A DNA stretch of 64,000 nucleotides from Rhodocyclaceae bacterium (lineage in GTDB: Bacteria; Pseudomonadota; Gammaproteobacteria; Burkholderiales; Rhodocyclaceae): assembly GCA_016791105.1 (NCBI GenBank), contig JAEUNM010000072.1:1-64000 (forward strand), written 5' to 3'. The notes under the pieces were generated by a model. It made no database searches and was not told the DNA's origin. It worked only from the letters and a program-made list of their open reading frames with translations. A program made the translations under genes and the position numbers. Positions 22,885 through 32,070 of the stretch are shown here, piece after piece. The stretch's first letter is position 1. Each line of letters begins with the position of its first letter.

Positions 22885-25800
22885 ATGAACTTCGCCACCT
22901 GGTCGATACGCAACCCCATCCCCGCCATCCTGCTGTTCGCGCTGCTTTCGCTGGCCGGGGTGTATGGCTTCCGCGCCTTGCCCATTTCGCATCTGCCGGA
23001 CATAGACCTGCCCACGGTCGCGATCGCGCTCACCCAGCCCGGCGCGGCGCCGGCCCAGCTCGAAACCGAAGTGGCGCGCAAGGTGGAAAACTCGCTCGCC
23101 ACCCTGTCCGGCGTAAAGCACATACGCTCGTCCATCAGCGACGGGCTGGTCACCATTTATGTCGAATTCATCCTGGAAAAAACCCTGTCCGACGCGCTCA
23201 TCGAAACCAAGGACGCCGTGGACAAAGTGCGTTCCGATCTGCCGGCGGATCTGCAACAGCCCGCCATCAGTGCGGTACGCGCCGGCGGCGAGCCCACCCT
23301 GGTGTACGCCGCGCTGTCCGAGCGCATGGACGAAGAGGCGCTGTCCTGGTTCGTCGATGACGTGGTGAATAAAACCGTGCTGGGCGTGCCGGGCATAGGC
23401 CGCTTCGACCGCATCGGCGGCGTGCAGCGCCAGGTGCGCGTGGAGGTGAATCCGGCGCGCCTGTCCGCGCTGGGCGTGACGGCGGCCGAAGTTTCGCGGG
23501 CGCTCAAAAGCGTGGAACAGGAATCTTCCGGCGGCCGCGGCCAGGTGGGCGGCGGCGAACAGACCGTGCGCACCATCGCCACCGTGCGTCAGGCCAAGGA
23601 TTTGGAACGCCTGCCCATCGTGCTGGCGGATGGCCGCCGCATCGATCTGGATCAGGTCGCGACCGTGCACGACACCTACGCCGACCGCAGCCAGATCGCC
23701 ACGCTGGACGGCAAGCCGGTGGTCGGCTTCCGCGTGTTCCGCGCCAAGGGCTTCGACGAAACCCGCGTTGCGCAGGGCGTCGAAACCGCCCTGGCGGCGC
23801 TGGCCTCCGCCAACAAGGGCCTGCAGTTCAAACAACTATCCGGCTCGGTGGGCTATACCGCGGAGCAATACAAAGGCTCCATGTACATGTTGTACGAGGG
23901 CGCGCTGCTGGCCGTGCTGGTGGTGTGGTGGTTCCTGCGCGACTGGCGCGCCACGCTCATTTCCGCCTCGGCGCTGCCGCTGTCGATATTGCCCACCTTC
24001 GCGGTCATGAACTGGCTGGGCTATTCGCTCAATACGCTCACGCTGCTGGCGCTGGCCGTCATCGTCGGCATTCTGGTCGATGACGCCATCGTCGAAATCG
24101 AAAATATCGAGCGCCACAGCCGCATGGGCAAGCCCATACGCCAGGCGGCGGCCGAAGCGGTGAATGAAATCGCCCTGGCGGTCATGGCGACCACGCTCAC
24201 GCTGGTGGTGGTATTTCTGCCCACCGCGCTCATGCGCGGCGTATCGGGCCTGTTTTTCAAACAATTCGGCTGGACGGCGGTGGTGGCCGTGCTGTCCTCG
24301 CTGCTGGTGGCGCGCCTGCTCACGCCCATGATGGCCGCCTACCTGCTGAAACCCCACGCCACCGCCGCGGCGGCCCGGGACGGCGTGCTCATGACGCGCT
24401 ACCTCACCTGGGTGCGCTGGTGTCTGGCCCACCGCTGGACCACCTTTGCCGCTGCTGCCGGCTTTTTCGTCGCATCGCTGGCGCTGGTGCCCTTCCTGCA
24501 AACCGGCCTGATACCCCCCGCGGACAAGGGTTTCAGCAACCTTAGCGTGGAATTGCCGCCCGGCAGCAGTCTGGACGCCACGCTCGCCACCGCCGAAGCA
24601 GCACGCCAGGCGATTGCCGGCGTGGCGGGCATCGAACACGTGCTGACCAGCGTGGGCGCCTCGCAGGTGGTGGGGCCGGGCGAAACTTCCCCGGGCGAAT
24701 TGCGCCGCGCCACCATGACTTTGGTGCTGTCCGCGCGCGCGGCGCGTGCCAGCCAGACGGCCATCGAAAATGAAGTCCGACAGGCGCTGCGCAAGGTGCC
24801 CGGTGCGCGCTTTTCCATGGGCACCGGCGGCGTGGGCGAAAAAATGGCATTGATTCTCGCCAGCGACAACGCCGCCGCGCTGCGCGCCACGGCCCAGCAG
24901 CTCGAACGCGAATTGCGCGAGGTGGCGGAACTTTCCAACGTGCGGTCCACCGCCAGCCTGGAACGCCCGGAAGTGGTGGTGCGGCCCGATCCGGTGCGCG
25001 CCGCCGAGCAGGGCGTGGATAGCGCCGCGATAGGGGACGCCGTGCGCATCGCGAGCGGCGGCGATTTTGACGCCAGGCTTGCCAAACTGAATCTGGATAA
25101 CCGCCAGGTGGCGATCCAGGTGCGCATTGCCGACGCCGACCGGCAAAATCTGGACAGCCTGTCGAATCTGCGCGTGCGCGGCCGCAATGGCCTGGTGCCG
25201 CTCGCCAGCGTGGCGCAGGTGAGCATGGAAAGCGGCCCCTCGCAAATCGACCGTTTCGACCGCCGCCGCTACCTCACCGTGAGTGCCGATCTGGGCGGCA
25301 CTCCGCTGGGCCAGGCCCTGGCCGCCGCCAAAGCGCTGCCGGCCGTACAGTCCATGCCCACCAGCGTAAGCCTCATCGAAACCGGCGATGCGGAAATCAT
25401 GACCGAACTGATGGGCGGCTTCGCCATGGCCATCGCAGTCGGAATACTGTGCGTGTACTGCGTGCTGGTGTTGCTGTTCCACGACTTTTTCCAGCCGCTT
25501 ACCATCCTGTCGGCCCTGCCGCTGTCGGTGGGCGGCGCTTTCGTGGCGCTGCTGGTAAGCCGCGGCATGTTGAGCCTGCCGTCCATGATAGGGCTGGTCA
25601 TGCTGATGGGCATCGTGACCAAAAATTCCATCCTGCTCGTGGACTATGCGGTGATGGGCATCAAACAGCGCGGCCTTTCGGTGCAGGACGCACTGGTCGA
25701 CGCCTGCCACAAACGCGCCCGCCCCATCCTGATGACCACCGTCGCCATGGCTGCCGGCATGCTGCCCATCGCGCTGGGCCTGGGCGCCGACGCCAGCTTC

Positions 25801-25965
25801 CGCCAACCCATGGCGATCGCCGTGATAGGCGGCCTCATCACCTCCACCGCGCTCAGCTTGCTGGTGGTGCCGGCGGTATTCACCTTCATCGACGACCTGC
25901 TGCGGGCCGCGCGCCGGCTATGGCGGCGGGGCGATGCCGCTGCGCAATTGCAGGCCGGCAACTGA
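22885..25965 (+). CDS. RND efflux transporter permease subunit
   Basis: A 1026-aa proton-driven pump of the RND superfamily with twelve membrane segments and two large periplasmic loops. The opening MNFATWSIRNPIPAILLFAL and FRALPISHLPDIDLPTV are typical. Segment four carries the paired acidic proton-relay residues GILVDDAIVEIENIERH. The absence of the heavy-metal CzcA signature and the neighbouring TetR favour export of organic compounds; the substrate cannot be named. The ATG at 22885 fits relatives and follows gaagg. It is the last gene of the operon. Confidence 0.95.
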   Translation: MNFATWSIRNPIPAILLFALLSLAGVYGFRALPISHLPDIDLPTVAIALTQPGAAPAQLETEVARKVENSLATLSGVKHIRSSISDGLVTIYVEFILEKTLSDALIETKDAVDKVRSDLPADLQQPAISAVRAGGEPTLVYAALSERMDEEALSWFVDDVVNKTVLGVPGIGRFDRIGGVQRQVRVEVNPARLSALGVTAAEVSRALKSVEQESSGGRGQVGGGEQTVRTIATVRQAKDLERLPIVLADGRRIDLDQVATVHDTYADRSQIATLDGKPVVGFRVFRAKGFDETRVAQGVETALAALASANKGLQFKQLSGSVGYTAEQYKGSMYMLYEGALLAVLVVWWFLRDWRATLISASALPLSILPTFAVMNWLGYSLNTLTLLALAVIVGILVDDAIVEIENIERHSRMGKPIRQAAAEAVNEIALAVMATTLTLVVVFLPTALMRGVSGLFFKQFGWTAVVAVLSSLLVARLLTPMMAAYLLKPHATAAAARDGVLMTRYLTWVRWCLAHRWTTFAAAAGFFVASLALVPFLQTGLIPPADKGFSNLSVELPPGSSLDATLATAEAARQAIAGVAGIEHVLTSVGASQVVGPGETSPGELRRATMTLVLSARAARASQTAIENEVRQALRKVPGARFSMGTGGVGEKMALILASDNAAALRATAQQLERELREVAELSNVRSTASLERPEVVVRPDPVRAAEQGVDSAAIGDAVRIASGGDFDARLAKLNLDNRQVAIQVRIADADRQNLDSLSNLRVRGRNGLVPLASVAQVSMESGPSQIDRFDRRRYLTVSADLGGTPLGQALAAAKALPAVQSMPTSVSLIETGDAEIMTELMGGFAMAIAVGILCVYCVLVLLFHDFFQPLTILSALPLSVGGAFVALLVSRGMLSLPSMIGLVMLMGIVTKNSILLVDYAVMGIKQRGLSVQDALVDACHKRARPILMTTVAMAAGMLPIALGLGADASFRQPMAIAVIGGLITSTALSLLVVPAVFTFIDDLLRAARRLWRRGDAAAQLQAGN

Positions 25966-26154
25966 TCCGCGGGGAAACTGCCGTGCCGGCGGTTGGGCGA
26001 TTGACTCCGCCTTATTGGGATAATCGCCTTGCCGTCGGAGCGCAGACTGCCGGCAGTTGTGCTCGGTGTACCCAGTTCGGGTGGGGCCTGCTTATGTGCC
26101 CGTCTTGGCGACGGGGTTCCACGTCGGGCGGCCCCCCAGCAACACCGGGGCAGG

Positions 26155-26556
26155 TCACCCGGGCAAACCTGCCACACCGGCCTGCGCGATCTGCGCATCC
26201 TGTCCCGGGCGCACGCCGGATACGCCTATGCCGCCTACGCAATGGCCGTCGGCCATAAGCATTTCGCCGCCTTCCAATGGGACGATGGGCATCTTGAGGG
26301 CCGCGAAACGGCCGCCGTTGATCATTTCTTCCGACTGTTTGGTGGGCTTGCGGGTGAGCACGCTGGTGCGCGCTTTTTCCGGCGCGATTGCCGCACTTAC
26401 CGGCGCCGCGCCGTCCATGCGCAGCAACATGACGAGCGCGCCGCTGTCGTCACAGACGGCGATCGACACATTCCATCCGTTGCGCAGGGCTTCCTGTTCG
26501 GCAGCCGCGATGACTTTGCGCGCGTCGGACAATTCCAGTGTGAGTTTGCTTTTCAT
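26155..26556 (-). CDS. GlcG/HbpS-family protein
   Basis: A 133-aa protein of the GlcG/HbpS (DUF336) family. Typical pieces are LELSDARKVIAAAEQEA at the start, VCDDSGALVMLLRMDGA, and a C-terminal GGIGVSGVRPGQDAQIAQAG. Some members bind haem, but no general function is established. It stands alone on the minus strand, 190 bp past the end of the efflux pump gene; those 190 bp hold nothing recognisable. Confidence 0.88.
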   Translation of the reverse strand: MKSKLTLELSDARKVIAAAEQEALRNGWNVSIAVCDDSGALVMLLRMDGAAPVSAAIAPEKARTSVLTRKPTKQSEEMINGGRFAALKMPIVPLEGGEMLMADGHCVGGIGVSGVRPGQDAQIAQAGVAGLPG

Positions 26557-26904
26557 GCGACTACCTCCAGGCGGGGGTGTCCAATCGGAAGCGGTGGCGC
26601 ACGCTGCACAGGTCGTGCGGTGGCAAAAAACAGTCTAGTCGATTTGAATTGGCCTGCCGGCCGGGAAGGCTTGTCCGGGGCGGTCCTTGCGACTGAATGT
26701 CCAAGGCGTGCGGTGCCGTCGCTTCCCTGGGGGTGAGGGCGTCTCGCCCGCACGATTTGACGTTCGCACGTCCGCTTGGGCAACATGCCTGCCCCTTGGC
26801 ATGGTCAGCACTTAGGGCATCGGGAAATTTTCCGATGCCGAGGCAGTAAACGAAAAAGCCGTGCGGCAAAGCCGCACGGCTTTTTTACCGGCCAGACTGA
26901 CGGG
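26557..26904. other. intergenic stretch with a repeat fragment and a palindrome
   Basis: These 348 bp contain a short relative of the window-start repeat (about 26734-26753, gtgagggcgtctcgcccgc) and a nearly perfect 24-bp palindrome at 26816-26839 (ggcatcgg...ccgatgcc). The terminator at 26853-26886 lies at its end. No reading frame looks coding. Confidence 0.6.
26853..26886 (-). terminator. bidirectional Rho-independent terminator
   Basis: An 11-bp perfect stem (26857-26867 with 26871-26881, arms agccgtgcggc/gccgcacggct, loop aaa) with an A-run on the left and six T on the right. It ends the minus-strand DUF2892 gene at 26905 and would also stop plus-strand transcripts. Confidence 0.92.
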
Positions 26905-27099
26905 TCAGGCCTTTTTGACGGCGCAGGTGCTCAGGCCGAAGGGCAAATAAGCCGGACACCAGCCGATCAAGCCCGTGGCGAGCGGCACCACGCCTATCCA
27001 GCCCCACACGCCCACGTTACCCGTGGCAGCCAGTCCAATCAGCGCCAGGCCGGCGAGGATGCGTACGATACGGTCGATTCCACCTACGTTGGATTTCAT
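26905..27099 (-). CDS. YgaP-type small membrane protein (DUF2892)
   Basis: A 64-aa protein of the DUF2892 family. NVGGIDRIVRILAGLALIGLA opens it in the usual way, a second membrane segment follows (WIGVVPLATGLIGWCPAYLPFGL), and the end carries the characteristic WCPAY and STC cysteines. In larger proteins this module is fused to rhodanese (YgaP); here it is alone. Start ATG 27099 follows ggagctgatc. Longer readings upstream are not supported. A terminator follows directly. Confidence 0.88.
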   Translation of the reverse strand: MKSNVGGIDRIVRILAGLALIGLAATGNVGVWGWIGVVPLATGLIGWCPAYLPFGLSTCAVKKA

Positions 27100-27705
27100 G
27101 ATCAGCTCCCGGTTAGTGAAGAAATTGTGCATTCGATGGACGCAATTAAATACCCTTGCGCCGCCGTGGTCAGTAACCTTGGTTACATTGGGATTTTTTC
27201 CAGTGCCGGCGATGGCGCCCACGCCACAGGGGCGTAAGAGGCGCAGCGGGCTTGCCCCGGCGGCATGGCCGCGATGGTGTTCCGTCCCAGGCAGAAATGC
27301 CGCCAAAACGCGATGCCCTAACCCGGCCTCGATCAGCTCCTGCGCCATCGTAGCCGCCGTAGGGCGCAATCCCCGCAGGGACTTGCGCCGCACGCCACAG
27401 ACAATTGCCCTGGCGCGCGAAACCGCTGCGCGCCACCGCCGGCAATGTAGATCGCCGTCGCCGGACGGGGCACCATCGCCGGACGGGGCATGTTGCCCCG
27501 TCCGCACGGTTTGCAGCGATTGATTACGCACGCACTCCCAAAACCTTGCACTGCCGAAACGCCCCGGACCGCTGGGATACGTTTGCGCAGCCACAGTCTT
27601 ACTCCGGTAGGCAGCCCTAATTCACCTCGATCAGCCACCTCACCGCTGCACGCCACCGACAATAGCCCTCGCGAACCCAACCGCCGCGCGCCACCACCTG
27701 CAGTT
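27100..27705. repeat. gene-free stretch rich in repeats
   Basis: Three repeat types are seen in these 606 bp. First, a 23-bp hairpin at 27481-27503 (arms ggacggggca/tgccccgtcc, loop tgt) that extends rightward into gcacggttt and recurs at 30423. Second, the word tagggcgcaatccccgcagg at about 27359-27378, also near 30477. Third, a 67-bp segment at 27390-27456 that reappears at 27648-27714 with about 80% identity by eye. No frame looks coding. Confidence 0.75.
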
Positions 27706-28923
27706 TCAATCGCCACCGACCGGCGTATGTCGGAACGCGCGCCACAGCGCCACGTCATAGGCAATTTTCAATACCCCGCAGGCCACCAGCGGCGCCGCCA
27801 GCCAGCCCGCCGCGAACATTGCGCCGCCCAGGCCCGGTCCCGCCGCTGCGGCAAGGCTGCGTGGCACGGCGGTAAAACTTGCAGCCGCAGCGCGCTCGCC
27901 GGGCGTGACCACGGACATTACGAAGGCCCCGCGCGCCGGCACGTCCATTTGCGACAACAGCGCGCGCAGCAGCATCAATCCCAAGGCCACACGGACATCC
28001 GCCACGAAAGCCGCGGCAATCAGGCACAGACTGGCCGGAATGTGCGTGAACACCATCGTATTGACAAGACCGATGCGTCCGGCGAGCCGCGGCGCTGCGA
28101 GCTGGGACAGGGCCGAGCACAGTCCGGCCCAGAAAAAGAACGCGCCCGCTGCAGCCAGCGACAGATCGAAGCGCTGAAACAGCCAGAGCGCCAGCAGTGC
28201 ATTGACGGCCAGTCCGCCGGCAAACGAATCGACGCAAAACAAAGCCGCCAGGCGCAGCACGATGGTGCGTGACGGCCCCAGCGGCGTCAGCCGCTCGCTG
28301 CTTGCCTGGGGCGATTCGGGCAGGCCGCGGTAGAGCACCCACAGCGCGGCGCCGATCAGCCCATACATCAGAAACATGGCGCGCAGGGCGTCCAAACGGG
28401 ATATGCCTGCCCACACCGTCAGCGCATCCGGCAGTCCGGCCGCCAGCGCGCCGAGTGCCGCAAATAGCGCGCCGGTCAGGCTGTAGCGCGCGAACAGCGC
28501 CGTGCGCGCCGGGCCGCCTGCGGCATTGGCGAGGCGTGCATGTTCCAGTGGCAGAAATACGCTCACGTCGCCCGAACTCGGGTTCAGCGTGCCCACGAAT
28601 GCCACCACCAGCAGCGGCCAGAAACTCGCCGCCGCGGCGAATCCGAAGCCGGTGAGCGCCATCAACACGGCCGCTGCGCCCAGCAGCCAGCGGCCGTGAA
28701 AGCGATGCCCCCAGGCGCCGACCGCCAAGGTCGCCAGTGCCGATCCGAACAGCGTCGCGGACGCAAGCACCCCGACTTCCCAGGTGCCCAGGCCCAGCGC
28801 GAACAGATAGGCCGGCAGCAGGATGGCCACATAACCATCGGCAAGCCCGCGCAGCGCGCGCGAAAACAGCAGCCGCCCCGCCGAGCGATCGGCGCCCGGC
28901 GGCAGCAACAGGCGGTCTAGCAC
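27706..28923 (-). CDS. MFS transporter paired with a ChrB-domain protein
   Basis: A 405-aa protein with about twelve hydrophobic segments and the first-loop MFS pattern (LRGLADGYVAILLPAYLFALGLGTWEVG). It follows and slightly overlaps the ChrB-like gene; I place the start at a GTG at 28923 inside that gene's end, as no ribosome site supports a longer version. The substrate is unknown. Co-occurrence with ChrB-type proteins suggests, but does not show, a link to metal oxyanion stress. Its last codons fall in a duplicated 67-bp segment (27648-27714), so the present C-terminus may be a product of that repeat. Confidence 0.82.
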   Translation of the reverse strand: MLDRLLLPPGADRSAGRLLFSRALRGLADGYVAILLPAYLFALGLGTWEVGVLASATLFGSALATLAVGAWGHRFHGRWLLGAAAVLMALTGFGFAAAASFWPLLVVAFVGTLNPSSGDVSVFLPLEHARLANAAGGPARTALFARYSLTGALFAALGALAAGLPDALTVWAGISRLDALRAMFLMYGLIGAALWVLYRGLPESPQASSERLTPLGPSRTIVLRLAALFCVDSFAGGLAVNALLALWLFQRFDLSLAAAGAFFFWAGLCSALSQLAAPRLAGRIGLVNTMVFTHIPASLCLIAAAFVADVRVALGLMLLRALLSQMDVPARGAFVMSVVTPGERAAAASFTAVPRSLAAAAGPGLGGAMFAAGWLAAPLVACGVLKIAYDVALWRAFRHTPVGGD

Positions 28924-29369
28924 TTTGGAAGGGGGGCGGCGGAATCGAACTTGTGACCGCTGCACCAGGCATAGAGGGCGTCGTACACCACCATGCCTAC
29001 TGTGAGCATTGCGTGGTCGTCGGCGAAGTTCATTGACAGACCGCGGGATAGCGCGAGCAGTCCGGCCGCTTCCGGTGCCAGTTCCGGCCGGCCGCAATCG
29101 GCGCCGCGCACGATGCATGCGAGCTTGTCCAGCGCCGGGTCGTGCAGGCCGTATTTGGCCATGAAGGCGTCGAAACTGCACAGTTCGCCGTGGTGGCCCA
29201 GTTCCACGTCCGGCACGTCGTAAGGAATCGCCCCGGTTTGCGCGGCTACCTGCAGCACGTCGGCGGCCGGCACGTACAGGAATTCCGGGTTGGGGTCGAT
29301 AAAACGCGCCACCAGCCAGGGGCAGGCGATGCGATCGATTTTCGGGCGCTCACGGGTAATCCACTGCAT
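28917..29369 (-). CDS. ChrB C-terminal-domain protein (chromate-resistance-like)
   Basis: A 150-aa protein matching the C-terminal domain of chromate-resistance protein ChrB, without the N-terminal part. Landmarks are RPKIDRIACPWLVARFIDPNPEFLYVP near the start and the histidine/acidic pattern DVELGHHGELCSFDAF. IDRIACPWL is highly conserved in the family. It lies directly before an MFS gene, overlapping its start. Whether it senses chromate is not shown; no chrA is here. Confidence 0.85.
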   Translation of the reverse strand: MQWITRERPKIDRIACPWLVARFIDPNPEFLYVPAADVLQVAAQTGAIPYDVPDVELGHHGELCSFDAFMAKYGLHDPALDKLACIVRGADCGRPELAPEAAGLLALSRGLSMNFADDHAMLTVGMVVYDALYAWCSGHKFDSAAPLPKC

Positions 29370-29686
29370 GGCGGTTGGTCCTGTTGCGCACGGGGTGGCG
29401 CGGCTGCCATCCTAATCCATGCCGGCTTGGTACATGGCGCCGTTGAAATGGCCGTCGTATCGCGGGCGCTGTCGCGCGTCTGCCAAGAATCTGCCCACGG
29501 CGCCCGATGCGCCACGACGCCGGACGCGGCATGCTTCCCCGTCCGCAGGTTTTGCGGCGGCCTTGCGTTTTCGGCATTGGGGCAGGCCCAATGCCGTAAG
29601 GTGATGCCCGCCCGGTGCTCTGCGGCGCTCAGGAGAGTGGACTTCCCACACCCACCGCGCGACAGTTGCGCCGCTTGCGCAGGAAT
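29370..29686. other. intergenic stretch with a degenerate palindromic repeat
   Basis: These 317 bp lie between two minus-strand genes. At 29522-29544 there is a decayed copy of the GGACGGGGCA-type hairpin (ggacgcggca...ccccgtcc). Nothing else is recognisable and no reading frame looks coding. Confidence 0.55.
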
Positions 29687-30244
29687 TCAAACGCCTTCGT
29701 AAATTTCGGCGAGCGGAATCGAGAATTCGAGGGAGGGCAGGGATAGCGTATCCCCTTGGCCCAGATGTTCGGCCTTCCAGCCGCCGGCGCGGCGGAACAC
29801 CGTGACGAGCGGCGCGTCCTGCGCAACCAGTACGTAGTTCTCAAGGCTTGCCAGCGTTTGGTAGGCCAGGAATTTTTCGCGCCGGTCGGTGCGCTCGGTT
29901 GCCTCGGACAGCACTTCCACCAGCAGGCAAGGATGCTGCCTGAACAGCCGTTCGCGATCGTCCTGCCGGCACGACACCAGCACATCCGGGTAATAAAATA
30001 CGGTTTCGTCGGCCACCGACAGGCGCACCTTCATGTCGCTGGCAAACACCTGGCAGGGGCCGCCGCGCAGGTGACGATGCAGGGCGGCCGCGATATTCAT
30101 AACCAGTAGCCCGTGCCGGTCCGTGGCGCCGACCATGGCATACACGGCGCCGCCAATGTATTCGTGGCGAAGTTCGGCATACTGCTCGCCCTGGAGATAT
30201 TCCGCTTCGGAAATGAAGTTTATGGATTGGCTGGCTGCCGTCAT
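29687..30244 (-). CDS. Uma2-family (DUF820) PD-(D/E)xK nuclease-like protein
   Basis: A 185-aa Uma2/DUF820 protein. The fold is that of restriction-type nucleases: YYPDVLV and LLVEVLSEATE supply the acidic residues, and the following REKFLAYQ the lysine. Family members are numerous in cyanobacteria and many environmental bacteria, but their cellular role is unsettled. Start ATG 30244 follows gggagaaaacc. The gene lies alone among repeats, typical of the accessory status of this family. Confidence 0.88.
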   Translation of the reverse strand: MTAASQSINFISEAEYLQGEQYAELRHEYIGGAVYAMVGATDRHGLLVMNIAAALHRHLRGGPCQVFASDMKVRLSVADETVFYYPDVLVSCRQDDRERLFRQHPCLLVEVLSEATERTDRREKFLAYQTLASLENYVLVAQDAPLVTVFRRAGGWKAEHLGQGDTLSLPSLEFSIPLAEIYEGV

Positions 30245-30516
30245 GGTTTTCTCCCGATCCGTGGACATGCCGGACCGCACGACGAAGTCTAGCCCCATTT
30301 GCCGTGCCCTGGGGTGGGTACGCGTGCCTGTGGTCCGGCGAAACGTTGCCAGGGCACGCCCATTACCGCGGGGTGAGCACACCTGCCTTTAGCCGCACGA
30401 AACGCCTTAGGGCCGCGGCGCCAGACGGGGCATGTTGCCCCGTCTGCACGGTTTTTGCACGGTTCGCAAGCTCGCGTAGGGTGCAATCCCCGCAGGCACT
30501 AGCGCCGTGCTTATCC
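30245..30516. repeat. dispersed palindromic repeat region
   Basis: A perfect hairpin at 30423-30445 (arms agacggggca/tgccccgtct, loop tgt) and the following gcacggttt share more than 30 bp with 27482-27514. At about 30476-30500 lies tagggtgcaatccccgcagg, matching 27359-27378. This composite recurs between genes, like a REP-type element. Confidence 0.75.
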
Positions 30517-31173
30517 CTACCCGGCCGCAAGCCGCCGCAATCCTGCCGCGTCCAATACCTCGATGTGCCCGCGCCCCAGGCGCACCAATTGCTGCTGTTC
30601 GAAGCCCTTGAGCAGGCGGCTCACGATTTCGCGCACGCTGCCCAGTTCGTCGGCAAGTTGTTGGTGCGTGAGGGTCAGCACCTGTCCGTGGCCCAGCAGG
30701 CGGCTCGCCAGGCGCTGGTCCAGCTTGCGGAAAGCCACTTCTTCCACCAGTTGCATCAGTTGTGCGACGCGCTCGGAAAACAGGTTGAACACGAAGCGGC
30801 GGAATGGCTCTTCGGCCAGCAGCGCAAACATGCTGGATGCCGGCAGCACGGCCAGCCGCGTCGGCGCATCGGTGATGCCGCGCGCGTTGTAGGCGGCGCC
30901 GCCCAGCAGGCAGGCCGAGGATATGACGCAGGTTTCACCGGCTTCGACGCGGTATAGCGGCAGTTCGCGGCCATTCGGGGCGTTTTTCAGCACGCGTATG
31001 CCGCCATCGAGCACGAAGGGGAAGCCGCGGCAGGGATCGTGTTCGTCGAACACCCGTGTGCCGGCGGGCAGTTCGATCAGGCTCAATTGGTCGAACAACT
31101 GCTGGCGCGCGGCCGGCCGCAGGTCCGCCAGTTGCGGATAGATGGCCAGCAGATCTTCGGCGGCCGGTTTCAT
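30517..31173 (-). CDS. Crp/Fnr-family transcriptional regulator
   Basis: A 218-aa regulator with an N-terminal beta-roll sensor (FDEHDPCRGFPFVLDGGIRVLK) and a C-terminal winged helix with recognition helix in LTHQQLADELGSVREIVSRLLKGFE. The cysteine set needed for an FNR iron-sulfur cluster is missing, so it is not an oxygen sensor of that type; the ligand is unknown. The ATG overlaps the xthA stop as ATGA, so it is translated with the exonuclease. That pairing suggests a link to oxidative or nitrosative stress, which is inference. Confidence 0.9.
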   Translation of the reverse strand: MKPAAEDLLAIYPQLADLRPAARQQLFDQLSLIELPAGTRVFDEHDPCRGFPFVLDGGIRVLKNAPNGRELPLYRVEAGETCVISSACLLGGAAYNARGITDAPTRLAVLPASSMFALLAEEPFRRFVFNLFSERVAQLMQLVEEVAFRKLDQRLASRLLGHGQVLTLTHQQLADELGSVREIVSRLLKGFEQQQLVRLGRGHIEVLDAAGLRRLAAG

Positions 31174-31937
31174 GGCGCCAGCTCGGCGATTACGGGCGCG
31201 TGGTCGGACGGGCGCTCGCGCTTGCGCATGGCGCGATCCACCCGGCAGCCGGTGCAGCGGGCGGCCAGTTCCGGCGTGAGCAGGATGTGATCTATGCGCA
31301 TGCCGTGGTTTTTCTGGAAGCCCAGCATGCGGTAATCCCACCAGGTGTAGCTTTTCGGCTGCTGCTCGAACAGGCGGAAACTGTCCCTGAAACCCAGTTC
31401 CAGCAGGCGCCGAAAGGCCGCCCGCTCGGGTTCCGAACACAGCACCTTGCCGGCCCACAGCGCGGGATCGTGCACGTCGGCATCTTCCGGCGCGATGTTG
31501 TAATCGCCCAGCAGCGCAAGCCTGGGGTAATGCGCCACTTCGGCGCCCAGCCAGGCAATCAGCGCTTCCAGCCATTCCAGCTTATAGGCGTATTTGTCCG
31601 AGCCGACTTCCTGCCCGTTCGGAAAATAGGCACACACCAGGCGCACGCCATCCACGGTGGCGGCCAGCACGCGCTTTTGCGCATCTTCGTAACCGGGAAT
31701 GCCGGCCCTCACTTCCGCCGGCTCGGCGCGCGTCAGTACGGCCACGCCGTTATAGGTTTTCTGCCCGCTGAACACGACCCGGTAGCCTGCCGCCTCGATG
31801 TCGGCGCGCGGAAACGCCGCGTCCTCGGTTTTGGTTTCCTGCAGGCATACCGCGTCGGGCTGCTCGCTGGCCAGCCATTCGAGCAAATGCGGCAGGCGGA
31901 TTTTCAGGGAATTGACGTTCCAGGTGGCGATTCGCAT
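31170..31937 (-). CDS. xthA: exodeoxyribonuclease III
   Basis: A 255-aa AP endonuclease / 3'-5' exonuclease of base-excision repair. All family motifs are present: MRIATWNVNSL, LQETK (metal-binding Glu), GDYNI, WWDYR and the terminal SDHAPV catalytic histidine. The gene is intact, but its first 20 bp are duplicated at 33886-33905, the far end of an inserted element, so its original upstream promoter has been displaced. Its stop overlaps the Crp/Fnr gene. Confidence 0.96.
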   Translation of the reverse strand: MRIATWNVNSLKIRLPHLLEWLASEQPDAVCLQETKTEDAAFPRADIEAAGYRVVFSGQKTYNGVAVLTRAEPAEVRAGIPGYEDAQKRVLAATVDGVRLVCAYFPNGQEVGSDKYAYKLEWLEALIAWLGAEVAHYPRLALLGDYNIAPEDADVHDPALWAGKVLCSEPERAAFRRLLELGFRDSFRLFEQQPKSYTWWDYRMLGFQKNHGMRIDHILLTPELAARCTGCRVDRAMRKRERPSDHAPVIAELAP

Positions 31938-32070
31938 TATCGATGTAATGTATTGAATATTAAAATATTAATGTCTTGATTCCGGGCGCAGCTACGCATG
32001 TGGCTACATGCCGCGGGGCTGCTGGGACTGTTGCGCCAAGCTGTCGCGGAAGTGCGGTCTCATCATCTGG

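Noticed and set aside
28935..28975. tRNA-like TTCGATTCC word on the minus strand near the end of the ChrB-domain gene
   Set aside because: The flanking bases cannot form a T-stem, no acceptor or anticodon arm is present, and the ChrB protein frame runs through it.
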